A stretch of DNA of 36,853 nt from Pseudomonadota bacterium (lineage in GTDB: Bacteria; Pseudomonadota; Alphaproteobacteria; Rhizobiales; Beijerinckiaceae): contig JAEXGT010000097.1 in NCBI GenBank assembly GCA_023450615.1, forward strand, positions 1 to 36,853, written 5' to 3'. This document shows positions 25,381-35,120 of this stretch, in pieces. The notes under the pieces were generated by a model. The model ran no database searches, was not told the origin of the DNA, and saw only the letters and a program-made list of their open reading frames with translations. Within the stretch, counting starts at the first letter, position 1. Each line of letters begins with the position of its first letter. The translations under genes and the position numbers were made by a program.

Positions 25381-26486
25381 TGATCCTCGATGTCGACCTT
25401 CAGCATCGCCAGGGAAGCTTCGCGCTTGACGCACGCTTCCAATCGGATGGACGGCTGACGGCTTTGTTCGGGCCTTCAGGCTCGGGAAAGACGACCCTCG
25501 TCAACATCATCGGCGGCCTCATTCATCCCCAGCGGGGTCATGTGCGTGTCAAGGAGCGCGTGCTCGTCGATACGCGCCATGGCCTCGCCGTGCCGAAGCA
25601 CAGGCGCAGGATCGGCTATGTCTTTCAGGAGGCGCGACTCTTCCCGCATCTCAACGTTCGGCAGAACCTTCTCTTCGGGCGCTGGTTCTCGCCACGGCGG
25701 GAGCGTGTCGCGGATTTCGCGGCGATTGTCGATCTTCTCGGAATCGCACATTTGCTGAGCCGCCGTCCCTCAAGCCTGTCAGGCGGCGAAAGGCAGCGGG
25801 TCGCCATCGGCAGGGCGCTTCTGTCTGATCCCCAATTGCTGCTCATGGACGAGCCGCTCGCCTCTCTCGACGAGGAGCGGAAGGCCGAGATCTATCCTTA
25901 CATCGAGCGCCTGCGGGACGAGGGAAATGTGCCCATGGTGCTGGTGAGCCACTCGGTGCCGGAGATCGCGCGGCTTGCAACGTCCATCGTGGTCTTGAAC
26001 AACGGCCAAGTCACCGCTTCAGGGCCTGCCTCTGACATCCTGCGCCATACGAAATTCTTTCCGCAGGCCGGACCCGTCGAGGCGGGCGCGCTGGTGGAGA
26101 CCCGCGTGCTGCGGCACGAGGACGAATATGGCCTGACGGTGCTTCAGGCTGCCGCGGGCACGCTCATGGTCGCCCGTCTCGATCTTCCGGCGGGCGCGCC
26201 TGTCAGGGTCCGCCTTCGTGCCCGGGATATCATTCTTTCCTTGGGCGCACCCGAGGGGCTCAGCGCCCTCAATGTGCTTCCTGGCGTCGTCTCGGCGCTC
26301 GATGAGGGGGAGGGCGTCAGCATCGACGTGACCCTCGATTGCGGCGGTGACAGCATCGTGGCGAGCCTGACCCGGAAATCGGTGGAGCGCCTTGGCTTGA
26401 AGCCCGGATTGCCGGTCCAGGCCATCATCAAGAGCATCGCTTTCGACCGGGAGGCTCTTGGTTCCGTGCGCGCAGGGAATATGTGA
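25380..26486 (+). CDS. modC: Molybdate ABC transporter ATPase with C-terminal molybdate-binding (TOBE) domain
   Basis: A 368-residue ATPase. Walker A is GPSGSGKT at 31-38, the Q-loop is VFQEARLFPHL, the signature is LSGGERQR at 133-140, and Walker B is LLLMDEPLASLD. The C-terminal 70-80 residues (SALNVLPGVVSAL onwards) form the TOBE/Mop domain, which in some ModC proteins senses molybdate and inhibits transport. The ATG shares a base with the modB stop. No ModE-type regulator gene is present in the window. Confidence 0.94.
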   Translation: MILDVDLQHRQGSFALDARFQSDGRLTALFGPSGSGKTTLVNIIGGLIHPQRGHVRVKERVLVDTRHGLAVPKHRRRIGYVFQEARLFPHLNVRQNLLFGRWFSPRRERVADFAAIVDLLGIAHLLSRRPSSLSGGERQRVAIGRALLSDPQLLLMDEPLASLDEERKAEIYPYIERLRDEGNVPMVLVSHSVPEIARLATSIVVLNNGQVTASGPASDILRHTKFFPQAGPVEAGALVETRVLRHEDEYGLTVLQAAAGTLMVARLDLPAGAPVRVRLRARDIILSLGAPEGLSALNVLPGVVSALDEGEGVSIDVTLDCGGDSIVASLTRKSVERLGLKPGLPVQAIIKSIAFDREALGSVRAGNM

Positions 26487-26555
26487 GAGAAGGTTGCGTC
26501 CGACCGCCGGGCGTGTAGCCTGCATCCAACCTTTATCCTTTCGAGAGATGAGACG

Positions 26556-27821
26556 ATGAACGAACAATTCCGCAGCCCGTCCGAGGCACTTTCCCACGAC
26601 CAGCTTCTCGACCGTCTGGCCGAGGTCGCGGTCCGTGTGGGTCTGGGGCTGAAGCCGGGGCAGGAGGTCGTCCTGACGGCTCCGCTCGATGCGGTGCCCC
26701 TGGCGCGGCGCATCACGGAGCACGCCTACAAGGCGGGCGCATCCCTCGTGAGCACGTTCTTTTCCGACGACCAGGCAACCCTCATGCGCTACCATTATGG
26801 GCGCGACGAGGGCTTCGACACGGCGGCCTCCTGGCTCTATGAGGGCATGGCGGCGGCCTACAGGAATGGCGCGGCGCGTCTCGCCATCGTGGGCGAGGAT
26901 CCCTCATTGCTTGCCAAGGAGGACCCGGAGAAGGTGTCCCGCGCCAACCGGGCCCGCTCCAAGGCCTATATGCCCGCACTCAGCCTGATTGCCGGTTTCG
27001 ACATCAACTGGAGCATCGTGTCCGCCGCAACGCCGGCCTGGGCGAAGGCCGTGTTTCCGGACGACCCAGAGGACGTCGCGGTCGCAAAGCTCTGGCAGGC
27101 GATCTTCTCCGCGTCCCGCGTCGATACGCCCGATCCGATCGCCGCCTGGGAGACGCACAACGCCGCCCTGCAATCGCGCACGCGCATGCTGAACGAGAAG
27201 AACTATGCCGCGCTGCACTTCCGTGGCCCCGGCACGGATCTGCGCGTCGGGCTTGCGGATGGGCATGAATGGGCGGGCGGTTCGAGCCAGGCGAAGAACG
27301 GCGTCGTCTGCAACGCCAACATTCCCACGGAAGAAGTGTTCACCACGCCGCACAAGGATCGCGTGGACGGTTACGTCTCCAGCACCAAGCCGCTTTCCTA
27401 TAACGGCACGCTGATCCAGGACATTCAGGTGAAATTCGAGGGCGGCCGCATCGTGGAGAGCAAGGCCCGCACGGGCGAGGCCGTGCTGAAGAAGGTGCTC
27501 GACACGGATGAAGGCGCACGCCGGCTCGGCGAGGTTGCGCTCGTGCCGTTCACTTCGCCGATTTCGAAGAGCGGTCTTCTCTTCTTCAACACGCTGTTCG
27601 ACGAGAATGCCTCGAGTCACATCGCCCTCGGCCAAGCCTACAGCAAATGCCTTCGCGGGGGCGGCAGCATGAACGAGGAGGAATTGGCCTCGCGGGGCGC
27701 CAACAAGAGCCTCATCCATATCGACTGGATGATCGGCTCCGACAAGGTGGATGTGGACGGCATCACCCAGGAGGGAGCCTCCGAACCTCTGATGCGCGGC
27801 GGGGAATGGGTTACAAAGTGA
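26556..27821 (+). CDS. M29-family metallo-aminopeptidase
   Basis: A cytoplasmic exopeptidase that releases N-terminal residues from peptides, 421 residues as usual for AmpS/PepS/AmpT proteins. There is no signal peptide. The metal-binding region is visible: an early glutamate in TEEVFTTPHKDRVDG near residue 262, the LFDENASSHIALGQAYS segment carrying the conserved His near residue 354, and SLIHIDWMIGSDKVDVDG with His and Asp near residue 388. It precedes the peptide-transporter operon by 162 bases, suggesting a role in degrading imported peptides. It may have its own promoter. Confidence 0.92.
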   Translation: MNEQFRSPSEALSHDQLLDRLAEVAVRVGLGLKPGQEVVLTAPLDAVPLARRITEHAYKAGASLVSTFFSDDQATLMRYHYGRDEGFDTAASWLYEGMAAAYRNGAARLAIVGEDPSLLAKEDPEKVSRANRARSKAYMPALSLIAGFDINWSIVSAATPAWAKAVFPDDPEDVAVAKLWQAIFSASRVDTPDPIAAWETHNAALQSRTRMLNEKNYAALHFRGPGTDLRVGLADGHEWAGGSSQAKNGVVCNANIPTEEVFTTPHKDRVDGYVSSTKPLSYNGTLIQDIQVKFEGGRIVESKARTGEAVLKKVLDTDEGARRLGEVALVPFTSPISKSGLLFFNTLFDENASSHIALGQAYSKCLRGGGSMNEEELASRGANKSLIHIDWMIGSDKVDVDGITQEGASEPLMRGGEWVTK

Positions 27822-27983
27822 CGAAAAATCTGGCCTCATACACCGTATGGGGTTTATGATCTTCTTACATGCCTATCCTCCGGCAATCAGGGCTTGACCT
27901 AAGGGGATGTGGCTGTGAGTGGAAAGACGGTATTGACGGGGTGCCGGTCTCCAGGGAGCGGCACCTTTCATGAGTATGGATGG

Positions 27984-29867
<1,884 letters not shown>

Positions 29868-29890
29868 AAGCTTCAATAAAGAGGAAGACG

Positions 29891-31420
29891 ATGATGAAAT
29901 TCTCAAAAACGATGAAGGCGCTCGGCCTCACCGCCGCAGTGGCTCTGGCGCCGCTCATGGCGTCCGGCGCGCAGGCCGCTGGCACCCTGACGACCGCTGT
30001 CGCCATCGATCCGGCGAGCTGGGACCCGATCGACACCTTCCTGGTGGATTGGTCGTCCGCCGCCAACAATATCTATGACGGTCTGACCGCGCGCGGCGCG
30101 GACATGAAGCTCACGCCCGCTCTCGCGACGTCCTGGGATTTCCTGGACGACAACAAGCGCATCCGCTTCAAGCTGCGTGAGAACGTGAAGTTCCACAACG
30201 GCGAGCCCTTCAATGCACAGGCCGTGAAGTTCACCTTCGACCGTCTGCTCGGGGATGAAGGCAAGAAGGGCCCGCAGCAATCGAACTACAACTCCATCGA
30301 GCGCGTGGAAGTGGTCGACGACAACACGGTCGACTTCATCATGAAGCAGCCCGACCCCGTGCTGCTGACGAAGCTCGCCGGATACGGCGCGATGATCGTG
30401 CCGCCGAAGTACATTCAGGAAAAGGGCGACGATTACTTCAACACGCATCCGGTCGGCACCGGGCCGTTCAAGTTCGTCGAATACAATCCCAAGGTGAGCC
30501 TGGTTCTCGAAGCCAATCCCGACCATTGGGGCGGCGCTCCCAAGCTCGACCGTCTCGTGTTCCGCTTCATCTCCGAGGCGAACACGCAAGTGGCCGAACT
30601 TCAGGCTGGCCGCATCGATGTGGCGACGCTCATCCCGTTCGGCCTTGCCCCGACCATTGAGAAGAGCCCGAATCTGAGCCTTCTCAGCGTCACCGGTCCG
30701 ACGGTCGTGTCGCTGCGCTTCAACACCAAGGACGGCATCACGAAAGATGCGAATGTCCGTAAGGCGCTCATCATGGGCGTTGACCGCGATGCCATCATCA
30801 AGGCCGTGCTTCTCGGACACGGCAAGCCCATCGCAAGCTTCCAGTCGGAACTGTCCTTCGGCAACGATCCGGCCCTGAAGCCGCTGCCGTTCGATCTCGC
30901 CAAGGCGAAGCAGATGCTTCAGCAGGCGAAGGTGCCCGCAGGCTCAGCCGTGCGGATCGACTTCCGCGGCAACGACGCCACCTTCCGCGAAGTGGCGCAG
31001 GCGACGGCGGGTTATCTCCAGGCGCTCGGCCTGAAGCCCGCGCTTCAGCCGCACGAGCCCCCGGTTCTGCTCAACGACATCATTCCGAACGGCAAAACCG
31101 GCGAGGCCTGGCACCAGGCCTGGGGCGGCTGGACCTTCGATTACGACAACAACGCCTACCTGATGTATCATTCGGGCGAGAAGTGGAACCCGTACTACAA
31201 CGACGCGAAGCTGAACGAGATGCTCGAGAAGCAGCGTCTGGTCTACGACGTGAAGGAGCGTGAGAAGATCCTTCAGGAGATCGCGCGCTACGTGGCCGAT
31301 CAGGCGCTCGAGCTTCCGCTGTACAACCAGAACACCATCTACGGCGTGAACAAGCGCGTGAAGGACTTCGACGCTCCTGCCGACCGTCGCTTCCGCTACA
31401 CCAAGACGTCGGTGGAATAA
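29891..31420 (+). CDS. Peptide ABC transporter substrate-binding protein (family 5, DppA/OppA type)
   Basis: A 509-residue periplasmic binding protein. GAGGAAG six bases before the ATG at 29891 supports this start; an ATG at 29864 overlapping the ATPase stop (ATGA) is the alternative. The signal peptide ends near GAQAAG at about residue 30. Family 5 motifs are LATSWDFLDDNKRIRFKLRENVKFHNGEPFNAQAVKF, broken here into segments around residues 75-110, and HPVGTGPFKFVEY near residue 191. The ligand could be di- or oligopeptides or a glutathione-like compound. The flanking peptidases favour peptides. A hairpin follows the gene. Confidence 0.93.
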   Translation: MMKFSKTMKALGLTAAVALAPLMASGAQAAGTLTTAVAIDPASWDPIDTFLVDWSSAANNIYDGLTARGADMKLTPALATSWDFLDDNKRIRFKLRENVKFHNGEPFNAQAVKFTFDRLLGDEGKKGPQQSNYNSIERVEVVDDNTVDFIMKQPDPVLLTKLAGYGAMIVPPKYIQEKGDDYFNTHPVGTGPFKFVEYNPKVSLVLEANPDHWGGAPKLDRLVFRFISEANTQVAELQAGRIDVATLIPFGLAPTIEKSPNLSLLSVTGPTVVSLRFNTKDGITKDANVRKALIMGVDRDAIIKAVLLGHGKPIASFQSELSFGNDPALKPLPFDLAKAKQMLQQAKVPAGSAVRIDFRGNDATFREVAQATAGYLQALGLKPALQPHEPPVLLNDIIPNGKTGEAWHQAWGGWTFDYDNNAYLMYHSGEKWNPYYNDAKLNEMLEKQRLVYDVKEREKILQEIARYVADQALELPLYNQNTIYGVNKRVKDFDAPADRRFRYTKTSVE

Positions 31421-31447
31421 GCGGATCGCTTGAACCGACAACGAGCA

Positions 31448-31471
31448 GGCCCCGCGAGAGCGGGGCCTTTT
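31448..31471 (+). terminator. Intrinsic-terminator-like hairpin between binding-protein and permease genes
   Basis: GGCCCCGC at 31448-31455 pairs perfectly with GCGGGGCC at 31460-31467 around a GAGA tetraloop, followed by TTTT. This is a textbook intrinsic terminator in miniature, placed 27 bases after the binding-protein stop and 41 before the first permease. As the permeases are required for the same transporter, partial read-through is expected, giving more binding protein than permease. Confidence 0.75.
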
Positions 31472-31511
31472 CCAAGAGCAAGAAGACCATCGGGGCAGAC
31501 AGGACCACGGC

Positions 31512-32432
31512 ATGGCAGGCTTCATCATCAAACGATTGCTGCAGGCGATTTTCGTCATTCTCGCCGTGACGCTTCTCGTTTCCTTTGCAATCCGGCTCTC
31601 CGGCGATCCGGCCATCATGCTGATGGGCGGCGGCAACGTGACCGAGCAGGATTTGCAGAACATCCGTCAGGCATTAGGCCTCGAACGCCCGTTCTACGTT
31701 CAATATCTCAGCTTTCTCCAGGGCATCTTCGTGGGCGACCTCGGGCGCAGCTTCCTCGGCAATGCGCCGGTCTCGGGGCTGATCGCGCAGGCGCTGCCCG
31801 CCACGCTGCTGCTCGCCTTCACGTCTCTCTTCATCTCCATTCTTCTGTCCGTGCCGCTCGGCATCACCGCTGCGGTGAACCGCGGGCGCTGGCCCGATCA
31901 GATGATCCGCATTCTGTCGCTGGTGGGCCTGTCTTTTCCGAATTTCTGGCTCGCCATCATGCTGGTGCTCCTGTTCTCCATCTTCCTGGGCATCTTGCCG
32001 CCCAGCGGAATGGAGGGGCCTGAGAGCTTCGTGATGCCCGCGCTCACCATGGCGATCATTCTCACCGCCACCAATGTCCGCCTCGTGCGCACATCGATGC
32101 TGGAGACGCTCTCCCAGCAATACATCATGGTCGCGCGCTCGAAGGGCCTGCGCGACCGGATCGTGCTTTACAAGCATGCCCTGCGCAATTCGGCCATTCC
32201 GCTCATCAGCTATATCGGCATTCAGTTCGGCAACCTGATCGGCAGCATCGTCATCGTGGAGCGGGTGTTCAACTGGCCCGGCATGGGCACGCTCGCCTTC
32301 GATGCCGTCTCGAACCGGGACTACCCCGTGCTGCAGGGCACGATTGCGGTGCTCGCCCTGTTCATCGTCCTCATCAATCTCGCGATCGACATCGCCTATG
32401 GGCTGATCGATCCGCGCATCCGCACGGAGTAA
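31512..32432 (+). CDS. Peptide ABC transporter permease 1 (DppB type)
   Basis: A 306-residue inner-membrane permease with six helices, opening with FIIKRLLQAIFVILAVTLLV as DppB/GsiC proteins do. The segment LGLERPFYVQYLSFLQGIFVGDLGRSF near residues 55-81 and the EAA loop YIMVARSKGLRDRIVLYKHALRNS near residues 200-223 are diagnostic. AGGA lies about nine bases before the ATG. It pairs with the next gene product. Confidence 0.94.
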   Translation: MAGFIIKRLLQAIFVILAVTLLVSFAIRLSGDPAIMLMGGGNVTEQDLQNIRQALGLERPFYVQYLSFLQGIFVGDLGRSFLGNAPVSGLIAQALPATLLLAFTSLFISILLSVPLGITAAVNRGRWPDQMIRILSLVGLSFPNFWLAIMLVLLFSIFLGILPPSGMEGPESFVMPALTMAIILTATNVRLVRTSMLETLSQQYIMVARSKGLRDRIVLYKHALRNSAIPLISYIGIQFGNLIGSIVIVERVFNWPGMGTLAFDAVSNRDYPVLQGTIAVLALFIVLINLAIDIAYGLIDPRIRTE

Positions 32433-32437
32433 GGCCC

Positions 32438-33295
32438 ATGGCTGCGGCTCAGGCTGTCTCCAAATCGCGCTCGCGCTTCAGGTCGCTGGAGCTTGTCCTT
32501 GGCATTCTGTTCGCGGGCGGCATTTCACTCGCGGTGCTGCTCTCGCCCATCCTCTTCCCGGATGGCGGCGAGGGCATGGATCTCATGGCCCGTCTCATTC
32601 CGCCCTTCCAGGATTGGAAGCATATTCTCGGCACCGATCCCCTAGGCCGCGATGTGCTCGCCCGTGTCGTCGTGGGCGGCAGGATCTCGCTCGTGGTCGG
32701 CATCCTGTCCGTTCTGGGCGCGGTGATCCTGGGAACTTTGGTCGGGCTGATCGCAGGCTATTACCGCGGCATCACCGAGATGCTGCTGATGCGCTTCGTC
32801 GATATTCAGCTGGCGCTGCCCTTCATCCTCGTCGCGATCATGTTCCTTGCCATCTTCGGCGCGGGGCTCGACAAGGTCATCCTCGTGATGATCGCCACGC
32901 AATGGGTGCATTATGCCCGCGTGGTGCGCGGCTCCGTGCTGGCTCTGCGCGAGCGGGAGTTCATCCTCTCGGCGCGCGCCATCGGCGTCGGCAACGGGCG
33001 TATCATCTTCACCCACGTTCTGCCGAACGTGCTCGGCCCCATCGTCATCCTCATGACCTTGAACGTGGCCAACAACATCCTACTCGAAAGCAGCCTGACC
33101 TTCCTCGGCCTCGGCGTCGATCCGCTCATTCCGAGCTGGGGCGGCATGCTGGCCGATGGACGCACCTATCTCCAGACGGCCTGGTGGGTCAGCGTCTTTC
33201 CGGGGCTTGCCATCATGTTTACCGTGCTCGGTCTGAACCTCTTGGGGGATTGGCTGCGCGATTATCTCGACCCAACGGGGCAGACTTCAAAATGA
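32438..33295 (+). CDS. Peptide ABC transporter permease 2 (DppC type)
   Basis: A 285-residue permease. HILGTDPLGRDVLARVVVGGRISL near residues 62-85 is the DppC/OppC hallmark. The EAA loop is EFILSARAIGVGNGRIIFTHVLPN, and ESSLTFLGLGVDPLIPSWGGML follows, also typical. GGAG precedes the ATG. The stop overlaps the start of the M14-like peptidase gene as ATGA, tying that enzyme tightly to the transporter. Confidence 0.94.
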   Translation: MAAAQAVSKSRSRFRSLELVLGILFAGGISLAVLLSPILFPDGGEGMDLMARLIPPFQDWKHILGTDPLGRDVLARVVVGGRISLVVGILSVLGAVILGTLVGLIAGYYRGITEMLLMRFVDIQLALPFILVAIMFLAIFGAGLDKVILVMIATQWVHYARVVRGSVLALREREFILSARAIGVGNGRIIFTHVLPNVLGPIVILMTLNVANNILLESSLTFLGLGVDPLIPSWGGMLADGRTYLQTAWWVSVFPGLAIMFTVLGLNLLGDWLRDYLDPTGQTSK

Positions 33296-35037
33296 CAATC
33301 TTGCTCGACGAGCGGATCCCGCGCACGCTCGATACCCTTCTGCGCGATTGGATGACGGATGAGCATCGCGGCACTCATCTGGAGGCCTGGCTCTTCGAAG
33401 ACGAGGCGGCGCGGCGCGCTGCCGAAGCGAAGCTGGCGCAGGCGGGCATCACTGCGCGCCTTCGCAGCGCCTACAAGCCACTCATCCATGCCTTCCTGGA
33501 AGAGATCGATACGAAGGGCTTGAAGAGCCTCGCCGTGCGCTATCCGGTCCATCCGGAGGCGTCGCCCATCCGCTTCCTGTCGGAGGCTTATCCGCTCGCC
33601 GCGCTCTACGGCGATGTGGAGACGAGCTTCGAGCCCGGCGAGGCCGATCTCACCTACACCGTGCAGGCGACCTATGAGGATGGGCGCGTCGAGGAGCATA
33701 CGGTGTTCGCACCCAACCGCACGCGTACCAATCATCTCGGTCAGGTCGATCTCGCATCGACGGGCTGGCTGATCGTGTCGGATCGGAGCGACGGCAAGCC
33801 TGATATTTACGAGCCCCTGGAAACGGAGGCGGAAGCGGTGTTCCACAAAGTCATGGCTGCGCTCGACGCGCATGAATGGCCCGCCGAGGAACCCTTTGTG
33901 GAAACGCTCGCCATCGATGTCACGATCCCCGGCATCGAGCGGCCCCTGTCCTACGGCGACGAGGTGATGAGCACCCGCGAAGCCCTGCACGAGGATTTTT
34001 ATTTCTCGATCCTCGAATTCTTCAAGCGCCGGTCGAACCGCCCGCCGGAGGATCGCGGCCTGCAGCCGGGGCAGATCGTGCCGGATATCCGCGCGGGCGA
34101 GGGTGATGCCCATGTGCGCGTCACGCTTCGCAGCTTCGGCGCTCCGCAGGATCCCGCACGCCCCGAACAGGATATCGAGACGGCGGATGCCGCGCCGAGC
34201 CTGGCGCAGATCCACCGCGAACTCGCCGCGCTTCCCGGCGAAACCTTCGAAGGAACATCCGTTGAGGGGAGGCCCGTGCGCGGCCTCTATCGTTCCGGGT
34301 CGCGCCCGGCCGTTCTCGTGACCAGCGGACAGCACGCCAACGAGACATCGGCGCCGGTCGGAGCGTTCAGGGCGGTTCGCCGCCTGCTCGCGAATCCCGA
34401 GGCCAATATCGCCTTCATCCCGGTCGAGAACCCGGATGGTTATGCCCTGCACGGGCACTTGTGCGAAGGCAACCCGCGCCACATGCACCACGCGGCGCGC
34501 TATACCTCCCGCGGCAACGATCTCGAATTCGGCGACAGCGAAGGTGTGTTCGAGATCGGCGCGCGCAATCAGGCGCTCGCGATGTCCGGCGCGCAGCTGC
34601 ACGTCAACCTGCACGGTTATCCCGCCCATGAATGGACACGGCCCTTCACGGGATATCTCCCGCGCGGGTTCGAGCTCTGGTCCATCCCGAAGGGCTTCTT
34701 CCTCATCATGCGCCACCACCCCTCATGGGCGCAGACGGCCAGAACCCTCATCGAGGCGGTCACGAAGGGATTGTCGGCGGTGCCCGGTCTTGCCGAGTTC
34801 AACCGGCGGCAGATCGAGATCTGCGGCATCCATTCGGGCGGAAAGCCGTATGAGATCATCAATGACGTGCCGTGCCTGATCACGGCCGAGGAGCGTCATC
34901 CGTCGCCGCTCACGATCGTCACCGAGTTCCCCGACGAGACCATTTACGGCGATGCCTATCGCTTCGCCCATACGGTCCAGATGGCAACCGTCATCGCAGC
35001 GGAGGAAGCCTACGCCTCGATCATGATGAGCGCGTAA
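33292..35037 (+). CDS. M14-like zinc carboxypeptidase with large unassigned N-terminal region
   Basis: A 581-residue protein without a signal peptide, so cytoplasmic. The peptidase domain covers about 305-575. It has the M14 zinc motif HxxE as GQHANETS (His348, Glu351), a third ligand probably His437 or His441 in QLHVNLHGYPAHEW, and VENPDGYALHGH, the conserved PDG region. Glu545 in VTEFPDET could be the catalytic base. Residues 1-300 match no family I can name; 203-300 has a beta-rich look. Translational overlap with the permease gene indicates that it acts on imported peptides or amidated compounds. Substrate and exact subfamily are unknown. Confidence 0.8.
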   Translation: MTILLDERIPRTLDTLLRDWMTDEHRGTHLEAWLFEDEAARRAAEAKLAQAGITARLRSAYKPLIHAFLEEIDTKGLKSLAVRYPVHPEASPIRFLSEAYPLAALYGDVETSFEPGEADLTYTVQATYEDGRVEEHTVFAPNRTRTNHLGQVDLASTGWLIVSDRSDGKPDIYEPLETEAEAVFHKVMAALDAHEWPAEEPFVETLAIDVTIPGIERPLSYGDEVMSTREALHEDFYFSILEFFKRRSNRPPEDRGLQPGQIVPDIRAGEGDAHVRVTLRSFGAPQDPARPEQDIETADAAPSLAQIHRELAALPGETFEGTSVEGRPVRGLYRSGSRPAVLVTSGQHANETSAPVGAFRAVRRLLANPEANIAFIPVENPDGYALHGHLCEGNPRHMHHAARYTSRGNDLEFGDSEGVFEIGARNQALAMSGAQLHVNLHGYPAHEWTRPFTGYLPRGFELWSIPKGFFLIMRHHPSWAQTARTLIEAVTKGLSAVPGLAEFNRRQIEICGIHSGGKPYEIINDVPCLITAEERHPSPLTIVTEFPDETIYGDAYRFAHTVQMATVIAAEEAYASIMMSA

Positions 35038-35060
35038 GCGCGCCATCTCCCGCCCGTCCC

Positions 35061-35085
35061 GGAACAGCCCCCTCAGCCCGCCGTT
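35061..35085 (+). promoter_or_regulatory. General-stress (EcfG-type sigma factor) promoter
   Basis: GGAAC at 35061-35065 and CGTT at 35082-35085 are separated by exactly 16 bases, a perfect match to the GGAAC-N16/17-CGTT consensus of alphaproteobacterial EcfG sigma factors. It lies in the gap between the peptidase and the erythromycin-esterase-like gene, 35 bases before the ATG, in the right orientation. The predicted transcript start is near 35092. Confidence 0.75.
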
Positions 35086-35086
35086 A

Positions 35087-35105
35087 GTGGAGGAACATCC
35101 TCCAC
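35087..35105 (+). promoter_or_regulatory. Palindrome at the predicted transcription start
   Basis: GTGGAGG (35087-35093) and CCTCCAC (35099-35105) form a perfect 7-bp inverted repeat with loop AACAT, immediately after the -10 element. It could be an operator or a short 5' stem in the message. Which one is not decidable from sequence. Confidence 0.4.
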
Positions 35106-35120
35106 ATTCGAGGTGCGGCG

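Noticed and set aside
33262..34719. A 485-codon open frame on the minus strand
   Set aside because: It lies antisense to the M14-like peptidase, has the repetitive His/Arg/Ala composition of a shadow frame in GC-rich DNA, and shows no family motif.
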